The notes under the pieces were generated by a model that did not search any database, had not been told where the DNA came from, and saw only the letters and a list, made by a program, of their open reading frames with translations. This document shows, one piece after another, positions 43,019 to 54,589 of a DNA stretch of 64,000 bases. Every line of letters begins with the position of its first letter. Within the stretch, counting starts at the first letter, position 1. A program made the position numbers and the translations under genes. This stretch comes from Klebsormidium nitens (taxonomy: Eukaryota; Streptophyta; Klebsormidiophyceae; Klebsormidiales; Klebsormidiaceae). The stretch is from positions 96,850-160,849 of the forward strand of contig DF237122.1 of assembly GCA_000708835.1 (NCBI GenBank), written 5' to 3'.

Positions 43019-46000
43019 ATGGCTACAGCCATGAATGAGGATGTGGTGAGAATGGACGAAGACGAGCCGGCTTCTCCTAGGGGGGAGAACCCTTCCTCCG
43101 CTTTTCCTCCCCCCAGCCCGAGTGTCAGCCCCACCCGAAACCGGCTCAACCTCCCCCCGGGAATGTCCAGAGATACTCTCCAGCTAAATGTAGACCGCCA
43201 GGGGCCCCCTTTAGAGCGGCGCGACTCCGCCCCGCTCCAATCGATCACGTCTCTTGTTTTCACCGTGCCAAACGCCAGCAACCCCACCGTCTCCCCTACG
43301 CGCGTCTCCTACAGTGACCGTTTCATCCCCAGCCGCTCGGCATCAGACCTCTCCAAATTCGCGCTGATTGACAAATCCTCCAACGGTGTAACCCTCCTAG
43401 ACAGCAGAGAAGACGGCGCGGCCGCGTACTCGTCTTTACTACGGGCAGAACTCTTGGGTGGGGATAACGCGAGTAGCGGCAGCGGGGCGTCGATCAATGA
43501 GAAAGTGACATCTGTAACAACGGGAGCGGCCCTGCCGAAAGGCTCGCCAATCAGCCCCACTAAAAACCTGTTTCGCTTCAAGTCAGATGCGTCGTCCAAA
43601 AGCGGGGGCAGTCGGCCGGAGTCGCCATACTCGCTTTCTCCAGTGGGGTCCGATAACTCGCTCACCGGAGCATCGACGAGTCCCAGAAGAGTGCCCAGGA
43701 AGATTGCGCGCTCTCCTTTCAAGGTATGTACTGAGTTTTAAGCTGACGTATCCCCCTCAAAGTCCAGAGAGCTTGACAGAGCCGATGAAGTGCTCTGGTT
43801 CCTTACGAATTGGAGGTCAGGCGGGTGCAAGTGTTTGTTTGTAGTTGCGAGAGGGCTCATTGGGAAGCAGTGTGATTGCAAGAAGTCCCGGAAGGGGCAT
43901 TTTGTGATGGGAACTTCTGCTCATAGTACATTGCTGTACCAGTTAGTCATTGCTCACAACCACCACGGGTGTCCTGCTTGTCTGCTTGCACCGGATCCGC
44001 CACTCCTCCGCAAAAGTTTCTGGCAAACGTCTGGCCAGGGTTTTCAGCCGGTTTTGGTGGCCGTTCGAAACTTCGCCAACTTAAGAAGTTCTGATTGGTT
44101 GCATCAGCACTCTCTGCCTGCTTGCCTCAAGCATATTCCAACCTGCAGGTCCTTGACGCCCCCTCTCTGCAAGACGACTTCTACCTCAACCTCGTAGACT
44201 GGTCCTCCCACAACGTTTTGGCAGTGGGGCTCGGAACCTGCGTCTACCTTTGGAGCGCCCACTCCAGTCAGGTGGGCAGAAAACGAGTTTTTGCTCTTTC
44301 AGCCCTTCTCGGCTTTGTGAAAGTGTGAAAGAGTCTCAGTTGGTGGTCTTGCAATCATTCTCTATTCAAGTAATCTCACTTGTTCTTACATTTGAATCTG
44401 ATTGATGCGGCACTACGGATGCGGTCAGTGGTAAGGAATGCTTTGGCAAGTCGCTCGTAGCTCTCTAGTGGCAGGTTGCAGTTGTGACTGGTGTTATGCC
44501 AATTGAGTTTGCTGCTCCGGATTGCAAAGCGGTGCTGTCCCGCTTGAGAAGCGGGGAGAACTCGATCCTAAATATGCCTCAAAACCTAGTTCTGAACCTT
44601 ACTGCTGCGCACTGGGGACGAAGCTCTGCAATGTCCCTTTTACGCATTTTCAGTACGAGGTCCGTTTCAAAACCCGCCTTCATACCCCTTTCCGGCCTTT
44701 TTCCAGGTAACAAAACTGTGCGACCTGGGCCCAAACGACAGCGTCTCCTCCGTGGGGTGGACGCAGCGGGGCACGTATCTAGCGGTGGGGACAAATCTGG
44801 GGGAGGTGCAAATTTGGGATGCCGCGCGGTGTAAAAAGGTTCGGACGATGGGTGGGCATCGCGTGCGGGTGGGCTGCCTCGCGTGGAGCTCGCACATGCT
44901 CTCGAGCGGCAGCCGGGACCGGAACATCCTGCAGCGGGACGTGCGCGCGCCCGACGATTACGTCAGCAAGCTCATCGGGCATAAATCGGAGGTGCGCGCG
45001 TTTGACTTTCGGTCCGAGACTTTCGAGACATTTACTTTGACCATGTGACAGGCGACGAAGCGCATGAAGCATAGTTTGAAATCGGTGGCGTAGGAGTCTG
45101 AATCTAGTCGTAGGACTCGTTTTGGAAAGGAGATGAATATCAGCAGATGTATTGGGCCAGTGTCAGAGGCGGGCTACTTGCTGTCTGCATTTTCCTCCCA
45201 GTCGGTCATATGACAGGGTGTAAGCAAAACACGTGTTGGGCTCAAAGGCGGGGGTGACCACAGCTCGTCCCCCCTGCATTCGCAGCGGTACTGCCAAAGG
45301 ACGTTGGGTCGGCTTTACCTTCTACTTCATCAATCTACTCGCTACTCGTCGTCTTGCACTCTCCGGATCTGCTCAAGAACCTCTTGCTTCGCCAGACGGC
45401 AACTTTTTGCAAGTTTTGAAAGGACCCGTCATCCCTGGTGCTGCAGGTGTGTGGGCTGAAATGGTCGTACGACGACCGAGAGCTCGCATCGGGGGGCAAC
45501 GACAATCAGCTGTGCGTCTGGAACACGTCGTCCACGTCCCCGATCCTGAAATACGGCGACCACAAAGCAGCGGTGAAAGCTATTGCGTGGTCGCCCCACC
45601 AGCACGGGCTGCTCGCCTCGGGGGGGGGCACCGCGGACCGGTGCATACGCTTCTGGAACACCGCAACGAACACGGCGCTCAGCTGTTTGGACACGGGGAG
45701 TCAGGTCAGGGACTTCGACATTGTCTTGTTTTCAGCGGTTCGATTTCCAGAGGCGGCAGATCATGCGCGAGTCTTCGCTGTGTTACCAGCTCAGTTGCTG
45801 AGAAGCAGAGGATCTGCTTCGGATCTCATTTCGAAAGAGGAGATTTTTCTGTTTTGCCCGTAGTGATTGGCCCTTTTTTGCCCAGAAGCAGAATCGCCAG
45901 CTGATTCCTCATGAAAAGATGGTGGTTGAAGGATTCTCGATATTCGAATCATCCATCGCCAGGACACTCGACTGATTCTTCGCCGTTAAGCATTGGCCCG

Positions 46001-47943
46001 GCTTTCGCAGCCAGGTCAAGCTACTCCATCTGTTACCAGCAATTTTACCGTTGCTAAAGTTGCGACCGAGCCGATTTGTTTGAGTGTCTGCTTACTATTG
46101 CCTTTTAAATGGGCCCCTGGAGTGCGGGTTGTCTTAGCTTCCACTTCGTTTGCATAACCTACTACAAATTGCCAAGAACATAGAGGAAGTGAGAACTGAG
46201 GTGCTAGGCAAGCCTTTTGATGCCCGATTACAGCTAGGTTCCAACTCGGTTGAGCTTCATTTCGTCCCGCAACATCCACGTGCGAAGCAACCCTCTCGGT
46301 CCTGCCGGTTTATTCACAGTCTTTTGAGTATCTAGCTTTGCCGAAAGTGCGCAACACTGGATTTGCAAAACGGCTATGCCGGCCCGTTTTCCAAATCCGT
46401 ATAATCCACCCCCGAGCTCTCGCACTCCGCAAAATGATCAATTAGTTTACTACCTAACCCGGCGCCTATACTTAATAGTCCACGTCTTCCAATCCTGCTC
46501 TCCTCTTGTTGCAGGTGCGCCAAGATCAATTCTGTACTTCTTGTCGCCACTCTTCCTATGCTGACTATCAAATTTATCTCTGCAGGCCTTCACTTCTCTT
46601 GGGAGCGTTCCTTCTGTCTCGTTCGTTTTACCAAGGTCTCATCACCTTTTCTTCTTCCCCTGAGCTCTTCCCCTCTTTGCCATCGCAGGTGTGCAACTTT
46701 GGGTGGTCCAAGAACTTGACCGGATTCGTGACGTCCCACGGATTTCCTCCCATCAAGTCTTTCCTTGCTCCGCTAGTCTTCTCAACTTCTTCTACCGTCT
46801 CCACGTCTTCTGACCTCGTTTCATGAATTCACCGCAGGTGTGCAACATTGCGTGGTCCAAGAACGTGAACGAGATCGTGACGTCCCACGGGTACAGCCAG
46901 AACCAGATCGTGGTGTGGCGCTACCCCTCCATGTCTAAGCTGGCCACGCTCACGGGGCACACCATGCGGGTGCTGTACCTAGCAGTCTCGCCAGACGGCC
47001 AGGTAGGTTCGAATCTCTTGCCTTTGGAAGTTTTGGTTTCGTTGCTTTTCAGGGGCCTTTTGAAGCTTCTGGGTCTGCGGATTTGAGATCAAGCATGCCA
47101 TGCGGGTGCTGTACCTCGCGGTCTCGCCAGACGGCCAGGTGAGTTTGCGTTTCGTTATCTGGGTTTCCGGTCTGTAGGTCTTGAGTAATTCTAAAGGTTT
47201 TGGGTCTACGAATTTGGGCACCCAACGGTCCGTTTGGACCTCCAGGGTAAGTGGTTTTGAAGGATTTTTGGTGTTTTTGGGCTTTGTAAATTCGGGCACC
47301 CAAGTATACCGTGGGCATGCTGTACCTCGCCGGTTCGCCAAATGGGCTCGTGCGTATGGGGTTCTAGAGTTTGTAGGTTTTTCAGTCTTCTTTTAACTGT
47401 TTTGAGACTCCGGATTGAGGCACCCAAGTACACTTTGCGGGTGTTGTACCTCTTACCCGTGCCAGACTGCTTGGTGGATCTTGGACGAGTCTGGATAAGA
47501 CCGATTTCGGGACACTTTTTCCTTGAGGTTACAATCCCCAGATACATTGATACAGATGCGGATGCAGATCGTGTCGGCGCCAGACGGGTTGCCGCTGACA
47601 TTCGGGGGTGTTTAAAGAGCATTTTGTCCATTTCGGTTGCACAATCCTTGTTTCTCAGATTAGCGTCAAAGATCACGCAGTTCCTGTTCAGAATGCTTTC
47701 TGCAGCTCTGACAGTAATCTTTTGTAAAGCGAAAGTAGCCATGCGACATGTGCTGCTATTTGGCGCACCTTCTTTCCGTAGACGCCTTCCTTGACTCGAC
47801 TCTCTCGTTCCTCTATGCAGACCATTGTAACGGGGGCCGGCGACGAAACTCTTCGATTTTGGAACGTGTTCCCGCCCCCCAAAACGAACTCGTCAGTACG
47901 GGACTCGTCGGTGTGGGCGATGAGTCGAAGTCACATAAGATGA
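43019..47943 (+). CDS. CCS52/FZR (Cdh1-type) APC/C activator
   Basis: WD40 co-activator that brings substrates to the anaphase-promoting complex; in plants this type drives exit from mitosis and endoreduplication. Six exons: 43019-43723, 44149-44271, 44707-44991, 45447-45704, 46838-47002, 47821-47943; 552 aa, all phase 0. The C-box core DRFIPSR is at residues 100-106, preceded by a roughly 99-residue Ser/Pro-rich extension, longer than usual. Next come [17 protein letters not shown] and [18 protein letters not shown]. Seven WD40 blades follow ([74 protein letters not shown]). The protein ends HIR, the Ile-Arg tail that docks on the APC/C. Exon 5 is surrounded by degenerate tandem copies of its own two edges. 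Confidence 0.94.
46689..46905 (+). repeat. Duplicate of the 5' half of CCS52 exon 5
   Basis: A copy at 46689 of the acceptor and first roughly 20 codons of exon 5, offset 149 bases from the true exon at 46838. It keeps CGCAG|GTGTGCAAC, TGGTCCAAGAAC and GTGACGTCCCACGG in frame, with scattered replacement changes. No GT donor fits after it, so it looks like a decaying pseudo-exon. Confidence 0.85.
46963..47480 (+). repeat. Degenerate tandem copies of the CCS52 exon 5 3' edge and donor
   Basis: The end of exon 5 (ATGCGGGTGCTGTACCT at 46963) is repeated at 47100 almost unchanged, including SPDGQ and a GTGAGT donor. Weaker copies lie near 47311 and 47434. The flanking words TTGGGCACCCA, TCGGGCACCCA and GAGGCACCCA near 47212, 47292 and 47411 show the same unit further degraded. 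Confidence 0.85.
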
Positions 47944-49725
47944 GCTAGTGGGGTTCGTTCTTTGCGTAGGTATAGACGTTTGGTCAGCGGCGCTCGCTGA
48001 CTATGTACGCCTCTAAGCTTAGTCACGTTCCAAGGGCGGATGTCATTTCACCCGGGTACTTGGGATCCTTTCTTGTGCGAAGTAAGCTTTGTGTTGAAGC
48101 TCTCTTCGAGCGCGCTTTTAGCAATAGGCAACAAGGGGCACTTTCGCCCGCACCGGTTTTGGTAGTTGAAGATGTCAAGCTTCCGTGAGAGAAGGCAATC
48201 TTGGCGTGTGTCCTCGTTTCCGGTTCTTGTCGCCTCAAAAAATATCCTCGTCTCCATGGTCGCATCCATTAGTGGAAGTGTAAATGTGATTGCGATCGTG
48301 CATCTGCTTCTGATCTCCAGCAAGAATGTTGCGCAACTGTATAGGGCTCTATCATTATCCAACTGTAACTTTGCAACCATGTGTGTTATGCAACTTCCTT
48401 TCAATTCCCCTCATTAGAATCCACAGTATTTTCATTGAAGGCATCGACATGATAGCTCCGAACCATTATCAATTCTTGCCCGGGCACTGCGCTGCCGCCG
48501 CCCTTGCATCCATGTGGCCATTTTCCTTAAGACCAGGATGGTTGAATAGGATCAACATGTTGCAAATTTGAGCGTTCGGTTATCAAAGTTTTAGTAACCG
48601 CGGGCCATGTCCCATTTTGATAGCTACTTGCAATTAAGAGCGGTCTGAATTCACATGTCATCGTACTGCATGGCGATTTCAAGTTAAGGCCTGCCCTGCT
48701 TTAGCGGCCAGTGAGCCCAAGGTCCTGAGACCTCTTCAAAAACGAAGATAATTGTAACAAACTTCGAAGTGGATCTTGGATACCTCGCTCAATTGGTCAA
48801 TACCCTTCGGTGAAATGAAAGCCTAACGCGAAGTGGCAATCTCCTTAAGATTACCGTAGCAGGCATCATTGTGCAGACTGCAGGGCAGTGCAGGCCATGG
48901 ACCGCTTCTCACTTCATTTGGTAGGCAATGGGCATGCCGCATGAGTTGCATGAGTTGCATGACATGCAATGATTGCGATCGCGATGTCGATCGATCAGTG
49001 CGGGTCCAACCGGCCGAAGTAGCTGGGCGGTGTCGCCCCATCGTACTGTCCGGTTTAGGAGTTTTACTCACGTGTAAGATCAAAGATCTACCAAGATATC
49101 AAAAATATCCCCAAAAGCAACAGGGCCCTGCGACTCGCGAGATCTCAGATACTGGGTAGCAAACATGGAACGGGCGGCTGAGCGCGGCTCAAATCGACCT
49201 GGTACTGAGGTACCTACTGAGCTGTGCAAGTAGGGTTATCTGTGTACTTTCGAGCTGACGGCCTGGAAGCTTCGGTACTCGATGGAAAGTGCACCGTCAG
49301 ATCCACACAATGGTCATCTGCACCGTCAGATTGTTAAAGGGCCAGGGCACACGAGGAGTAAATGACGATGTTCCGCTTGCCACGTGTGGTTCGTTCGCGT
49401 AGCAGCGAAGATCTGCTTCCGTCACGAGCGGCGTCAGTGCAGCGACGTGTCCAGAACTTTTCCGCCCTTCGAGAAGAAACAACTGTACCCACTCTTCTGA
49501 CCTGTTCTCACTTTCGGCGACCTGCTTCCTTAATCTGAAACTTTGGCTGTGGTATAAGGCAAACGTTACGTGCAATTCTTGTAGATGTGAAAACCTTCTT
49601 ATATTCTCCTGTTTCCTGCCAACAGACTGCAGGGCACTCGCCGCCTGACTCGTCCCCCTCCCGATTGCGCAGAAAAATCTGGAGGCTTGCCAGCCTGCTG
49701 ATGCCGTGTCAGAGGAAAAGCTTCC
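47944..49725. other. Intergenic, no gene seen
   Basis: Downstream of CCS52. Open frames at 48048-48404 and 49297-49752 (both minus) are longer than most but show no family similarity and no good splice context. Around 48935-48970 there is a short CATGAGTTGCATGAGTTG direct repeat. Confidence 0.45.
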
Positions 49726-49935
49726 ATGTTCGCCAACGCCAGGAACATTCAAGAGCGAGCTGGCAAGAGGGGAACTGCCTTGGTGAACGCCATTGGGAAG
49801 GAAAGGAACGTGCTTTTGATCTCAGGGCGAAACATTCTCAGCGACCGCAAAGGAGCAGCAGGCCGGCAGTCCAAGAGTAAAAGCTGATTATACTTCGTGC
49901 TGTGTGCGAACCCTAGTTTGCTTTCCGTAGACTTG

Positions 49936-50192
49936 GGGATGCTGCTAAGGGGCTGTGGGAAGGAAGTGATGTGGATCTAAATCCTAATCGGGATCTTGTT
50001 CTCTGTAACGATGTGTCTGTAAGCGGAGGCAAAGTGCGCTTCATCGGGAGCTATGGCCCAAGGAATTGCTTGGTCAGTAGCTTAGGCAAACCAGATGGTC
50101 CGGTAAACTCCAAAAAGGTTATCACTGAGGGCCGCAATGGCCTTGTCTGTGATCTAGAGCTTCCTAGTGGGAAAAGACGGTTTGTAGAATGA
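49936..50192 (+). CDS. Possible coding exon ending at the J-domain start
   Basis: From a possible acceptor (TTTCCGTAG) at about 49930 the plus strand is open to a TGA at 50190-50192. The translation is protein-like (GGKVRFIGSYGPRNCLVSSL, then DLELPSGKRRFVE), but I do not recognise it. There is no in-frame ATG, so a 5' exon would be needed. Candidate exons lie at about 49587-49880, but three different frames and donors compete there and I cannot choose. Its stop overlaps the ATG of the J-domain gene (ATGA). It could be a separate gene, the first cistron of a shared transcript, or simply an open 5' UTR. Confidence 0.25.
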
Positions 50193-53100
50193 GCTGCAGG
50201 GGACCCTCGGAGACGGGGCTCCCTCCCCATAAGCCCAAGTGCCTCTATGAGGTCTTGGGGCTGTCCAAAAATGCGTCGGTGCACGATATTAGGGTTGCCT
50301 ACAAGACCCTTGCAAAGGTAAGCCGGTCACTTCAACTTTAGACTCGGTCAATAAGAATCATGTTGATTGCTTTGTGACTAACTCACCAGGACAGTACCGT
50401 TTTCATTCTATGATGATCATGGCCGTTTGTCATATTGTTGTTTCCAGCATGATGACACCGCTTGGTCTGTTGTTACTGTCTGCAGAAGTGGCATCCTGAT
50501 CGGTGTCAGGCGAAGGAGAGGGTGGAGCTGGCCAAGCAGAAATTTCAGAGAATTAGCGAGGCATATGCAGGTATAGCCCTTCCTGTGGCACCTACCGTCT
50601 TGGCAATGCCAAGATTGGTATCGATGTTCAGCTACGTGCCAGCATTGCTGAGTATTTGGCCGCAGTCAAGTCACTGATGATGGCAACACTGAAGTTTGCA
50701 TTATGTAACATGCCGCATTTGTTGTGTTGGCCGCAGCTGAAGTCGCATGAGTTGGCCTGGTACATGACTTTTTTTGGTTAGGCCACAGCCTTGTTGCTTA
50801 GTTGAGAGAGAGGATTTAGGATGACAGATAAGACAATTGGGATGACAGATAAGCAATGTCGGAGACCTGCCAACTGGCCCCGGTCCGTTTATGACCTTAA
50901 GCGGGCTTCAATCTTAATCCGGAAAGCCATGCTGATGAAACATGTGTTTGTGCAGTCTTGGTGGATCCCAAGAAAAGAGAGAAGTATGACAGGGGGGAGC
51001 TGGACCACAACAAGGAACCCATCGTGAGTCATTCCCTTTGAATCGTTGTTTCTACTTGCGAGTAGGGGCTAAAGATGCTCTAGGATGATGTTTTGATCGA
51101 GGCTGCTTTGGCTTGTGCTTGTGCTCGTATGCCTGCATTCTAGAAGAGAGCTCTGGTCAAAATGCGCGTGGCTCCAGATCGTATAAGTTGGATTGATGTG
51201 GATGCTTGTGGACACAACTGTGCAGACGGGCGCACATTGTCCAAATTAGCTGATTGTAGGCTCTGTCACGCTTGATCAATCTCATGCTGACCTGTCCTTG
51301 GTCTTACCATATTTCTTTCAATTGTGCCCCCTCTTCTTTTTGTGGAAGAGTGCCTAACCCACCTTCTGGCTAAGGCTTCTCTTGTGCTTAACGACTCACT
51401 TAAAGAAGGCTGAAAAGACGGGCAGATAAGGATTATCCCATCTATCTGACAAAGCGGTTTCCTAGCCCTTTTAGCCCGCTCTCTGCCCCTGCTGTAACAG
51501 AAAACCTCCTAAGATTTCAAAGTGATAGCCCCTGCCTATTTCTTCAAGGCTTTCGGCAGCAACTCCGTGCCCTCCCCCCGGCAAGGTTTACCAAACCCCC
51601 TGCAAAGCTTTTTCAGTTAGACCCCATGTGCCAGGTCTCTTTACCCCAATTGAATCAAACCTCCTTCGAAGCTTCTTATTGAGGCCCCCCTTTCCTGTGC
51701 CAGGCCGTTTAACCCCTGGATGAAACAAACCCCCCTGCAACGCTTCTCAAGCTAGACCCCCCACTCTGTGCCAGGGCTTTCAAACTCTAAAGAAACCAAC
51801 CTCCTCTGAAGCTTGGTAACCAGTCCCCCCTTGTCTGTGTCTGTGCCAGGACGTTGAGGAGTTCCTGAACGAGCTGCGCACCCTCATGCTGATGCACGGC
51901 AAGACGTTCCCCGAGGGCATTAAAGCGTCGACGATCCACAACATCCCGGGCACAAACGTCCCCGACTTCAACGAGATTCGGACGAAGCTGATGGCAGACC
52001 CTGTGCTTCAGGCACAGCACAGAAGGGAGTTGGAGCTAGAGGCACAGCAGGGGTTGCAGGGAAATGGATGTGGATTCATGCCGGTGGCGAATGCGGGGGG
52101 GGCGATGCAGAGTTTGGGGGGGCAGGAAGATGTGGAAATGGAGGCGGTTCCAGCTGGGGGGGGGGCAGTGGATCATTGGGACGCGTTCATGGAGGACTCT
52201 GTGGAAGTGGTGAGGATGTTTTCTTTTCTATCCTTGCGGTTACTTTGGTCTTGAAGGATATATTTCAGATTGGCCTTAATTGGTGAAGGAGCTAGGTTAA
52301 GGGGCTAAGCGAAAGCAATGGAATTGTCAGCAGATTGGTTGTTTCTTACTCGCAGTTGATGTTTCTAACAACTCCCCCTAAGAAGGTTCTGCATGCACAT
52401 TTGGGATCTTTGATAGCTGCTTACATTGTCGGAAGGCCTTCCCATGTGTATTCTGCTTCTGAGCACTTTGCTATCAGGTTTTTTGCTTGATCGATCCATG
52501 CCCCTGCGTTCGCCCTGGTAGCATGCTTGAATTCTAGGTAACGTCCAGTTCTAATCCTTTTTGACAGTAAGTGCAGTTTTGTGGGCACAACTTGATTCCC
52601 TCAACAGCGCTCTGCACTTATAAAGAGTACCTTCTCCTCAATATCCTTACATATTGTCCCTTTTCTTGTTTACAAATCCTACATTCTGCTCTGAGGTGCC
52701 AAGATTTACCCGCTCAATTAAGCTCCTCAGTTTCTGGGCGATGTCAAAGTTGAAAGCACCTTTTACCATTCCTGGTTGGCAGTGACCATAACGAATTACC
52801 GATTCTAAACTGGATTGTTCTGATTTTCTTGCAGCTCGGCAAAAACTGGTTCCGTTGCACTCTGTGCACTGGGCCTCGCGTCCCGGTGGTCGTGTACCCG
52901 TGCCGGAAGATGATGCGCACGCACTTTGAGCAGGAGCACCTCTGCGACTTCCTCTCCTTTGTAGCGGTAAGGCGCCACAAAGGACCCCTTGCTTCAGTGC
53001 TTGGACGTTAAGGAGAAGTCGAGAAGTGTAAGAAGGGTTCGATTGCTTGATGTTCCTGCATGTTTTGTCCGACTTGCAAGGATGTAGGGTCGTAGAGTAT

Positions 53101-54589
53101 TTGTCTGATTGAAAATGTGAGCTTGGAGTTAGCAGACCTCGCCTTCGTTCATGTTCTTCGATATCGTCTTCTGTTGTCATTCCCATTGTTTACTGATTGT
53201 TTATCTACTGAATGTTCTGGTATTTTGTCCTCACCTAACCATCACATCGATTCGTTAATGTTTTTGCACTTGGGCTGCCCCGTTTCGTTCGTAGTTGGCT
53301 TCTGCATAAACGGGCATTTTCTGTAAGATTGTCCTTCTAAGTGGCGATTGCCGTTCTACCCCTCTCTTTCAAGCCTGGCAGTACGCGACTTTGTTTCGTT
53401 TTCTGTCTTGCATCTAGCCCTTCATAAGGTGGAAGTTGCATTCTCAGTCTCGAGAGATCGAAGCGATTTTAAGCTTGCCCCGTTCGTTCCGCAGGAGGTA
53501 TTCCCCGAGGAGGGCGGTACCGACCCGTGCGAGGAGTTCAAGAAGATGCTGGACGGCATGAACGTGAGCGAGAACGACTGGAAGGTGTGCCAAATGATCG
53601 ACCAGAGCGCCCGGCAAGCGCCGCCGCCCCACCGCCCCAACGGTTACACCCACGGCACGCACGGCCCGGGGCGGATGCAGGCTTCTCCCCAAGTTCCGTA
53701 CAGCCTCTCATTTACGGACCTAGCGGTGAGTCTTGCTGTTTTGTCTTCTTTTCAGTGCTTCGTGTGGAATGCGATTTTATCTGATTTGTGTGGTTTGCGA
53801 TTAGTTTGACGGTGTGCCAAGCTCATTGTGGTTTCGGTGTTCGGGTCTTTCCCCTTCTTTTGGCTGTCCGTCCCTTTTGCTGAGGTGCTTTGAGAGTTTT
53901 GCCCAGTTCTGTTCAGTGTTCTTTCTTTGCGCTCGACTTCCGTTGGTCGACTCATCGACAGGCCTCGAACACGGTAAGCGTCTAGCCTGTCGTCGAAAAA
54001 TTTGTTAGAAGAAAAGGTCGGAACACGTTTTGCCGTGTTCGAGAAGCGTTCGGCGGGTCGTTCATCTGCTCCAGTCTGCCTGCAGGATCCTCCTCTCTTC
54101 CGCAGCGCCGGAAAGCGCAAGGCCCTTGTGCCGCGGTGCGTTTCTCACGCGAAACGCCCCCTTTCCCGAACCGTGTCCCCCCCTCTTCGACAGGGCATCG
54201 ACGCGTCGCCGCCGGTCCCGCTCATGCAGCGCACGTTCACCATGCAACGCTCCATGCCCAACCCCCCCACCGAGTCGCTCTGCCCCGACTGGATGGGCCA
54301 GGTACTCCAGCAGGCGGGGGGGTTGGGCCAATGGGACTCCGCCACGTCATCGTCGTCGTCCCCGTCGTCGTCCTTCTACCCGAGCCCGGGCGCGCAGGAC
54401 GTGGGTTTCGGGGGGGGCTTCGCAGGTTTTACGATGGGGGGTGAGTTCGGAGGGTTTCCGAACGGGGGGGCTGCAGCGAGCGGGGGGAATGCTGGCGGGC
54501 GACCTCCTTTGAGCGGGGGGGCCGCGGTAAAGGGGGGAAAGTCGTCGGGGTCGTCGTGTATACTAAGCCGCAAGTGGGGCAAGCGGTAA
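50189..54589 (+). CDS. J-domain protein with C2H2-like zinc finger
   Basis: An Hsp40-type co-chaperone by its J-domain; the client is unknown. Seven exons: 50189-50317, 50486-50570, 50956-51023, 51850-52209, 52835-52966, 53495-53725, 54194-54589; 466 aa, all phases consistent. J-domain at about residues 18-90: CLYEVLGLSKNASVHDIRVAYKTL, HPD at 46-48, FQRISEAYAVLVDPKKREKYD. Residues 95-214 are a helical region (DVEEFLNELRTLMLMHGKTF) and an acidic, Gly-rich stretch. Residues 222-249 hold a C-x2-C-x18-H-x4-H set (C222, C225, H244, H249). A region with MLDGMNVSENDWKVCQMI follows, then a Ser- and Gly-rich low-complexity tail ending KWGKR. I do not know this architecture as a named family. The intron before exon 4 is a tandem array of acceptor-like repeats. 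Confidence 0.82.
51560..51850 (+). repeat. Tandem array of acceptor-like repeats before J-domain gene exon 4
   Basis: A unit of about 70 bases is repeated four times. GTGCCAGG occurs at 51628, 51697, 51768 and 51843; the last is the true acceptor (GTGCCAG|G). A weaker relative lies near 51567. Each unit also has CC(T/C)(G/C)CAA(A/C)GCTT or a variant, and an ACCCCC tract, so every copy offers a pyrimidine-rich AG site. Confidence 0.85.

Noticed and set aside
49297-49752. 151-codon minus-strand frame
   Set aside because: No homology, no splice context and composition like noncoding DNA.
54062-54345. Minus-strand frames opposite the last J-domain exon
   Set aside because: Mirror open frames caused by the high GC of the real plus-strand exon.
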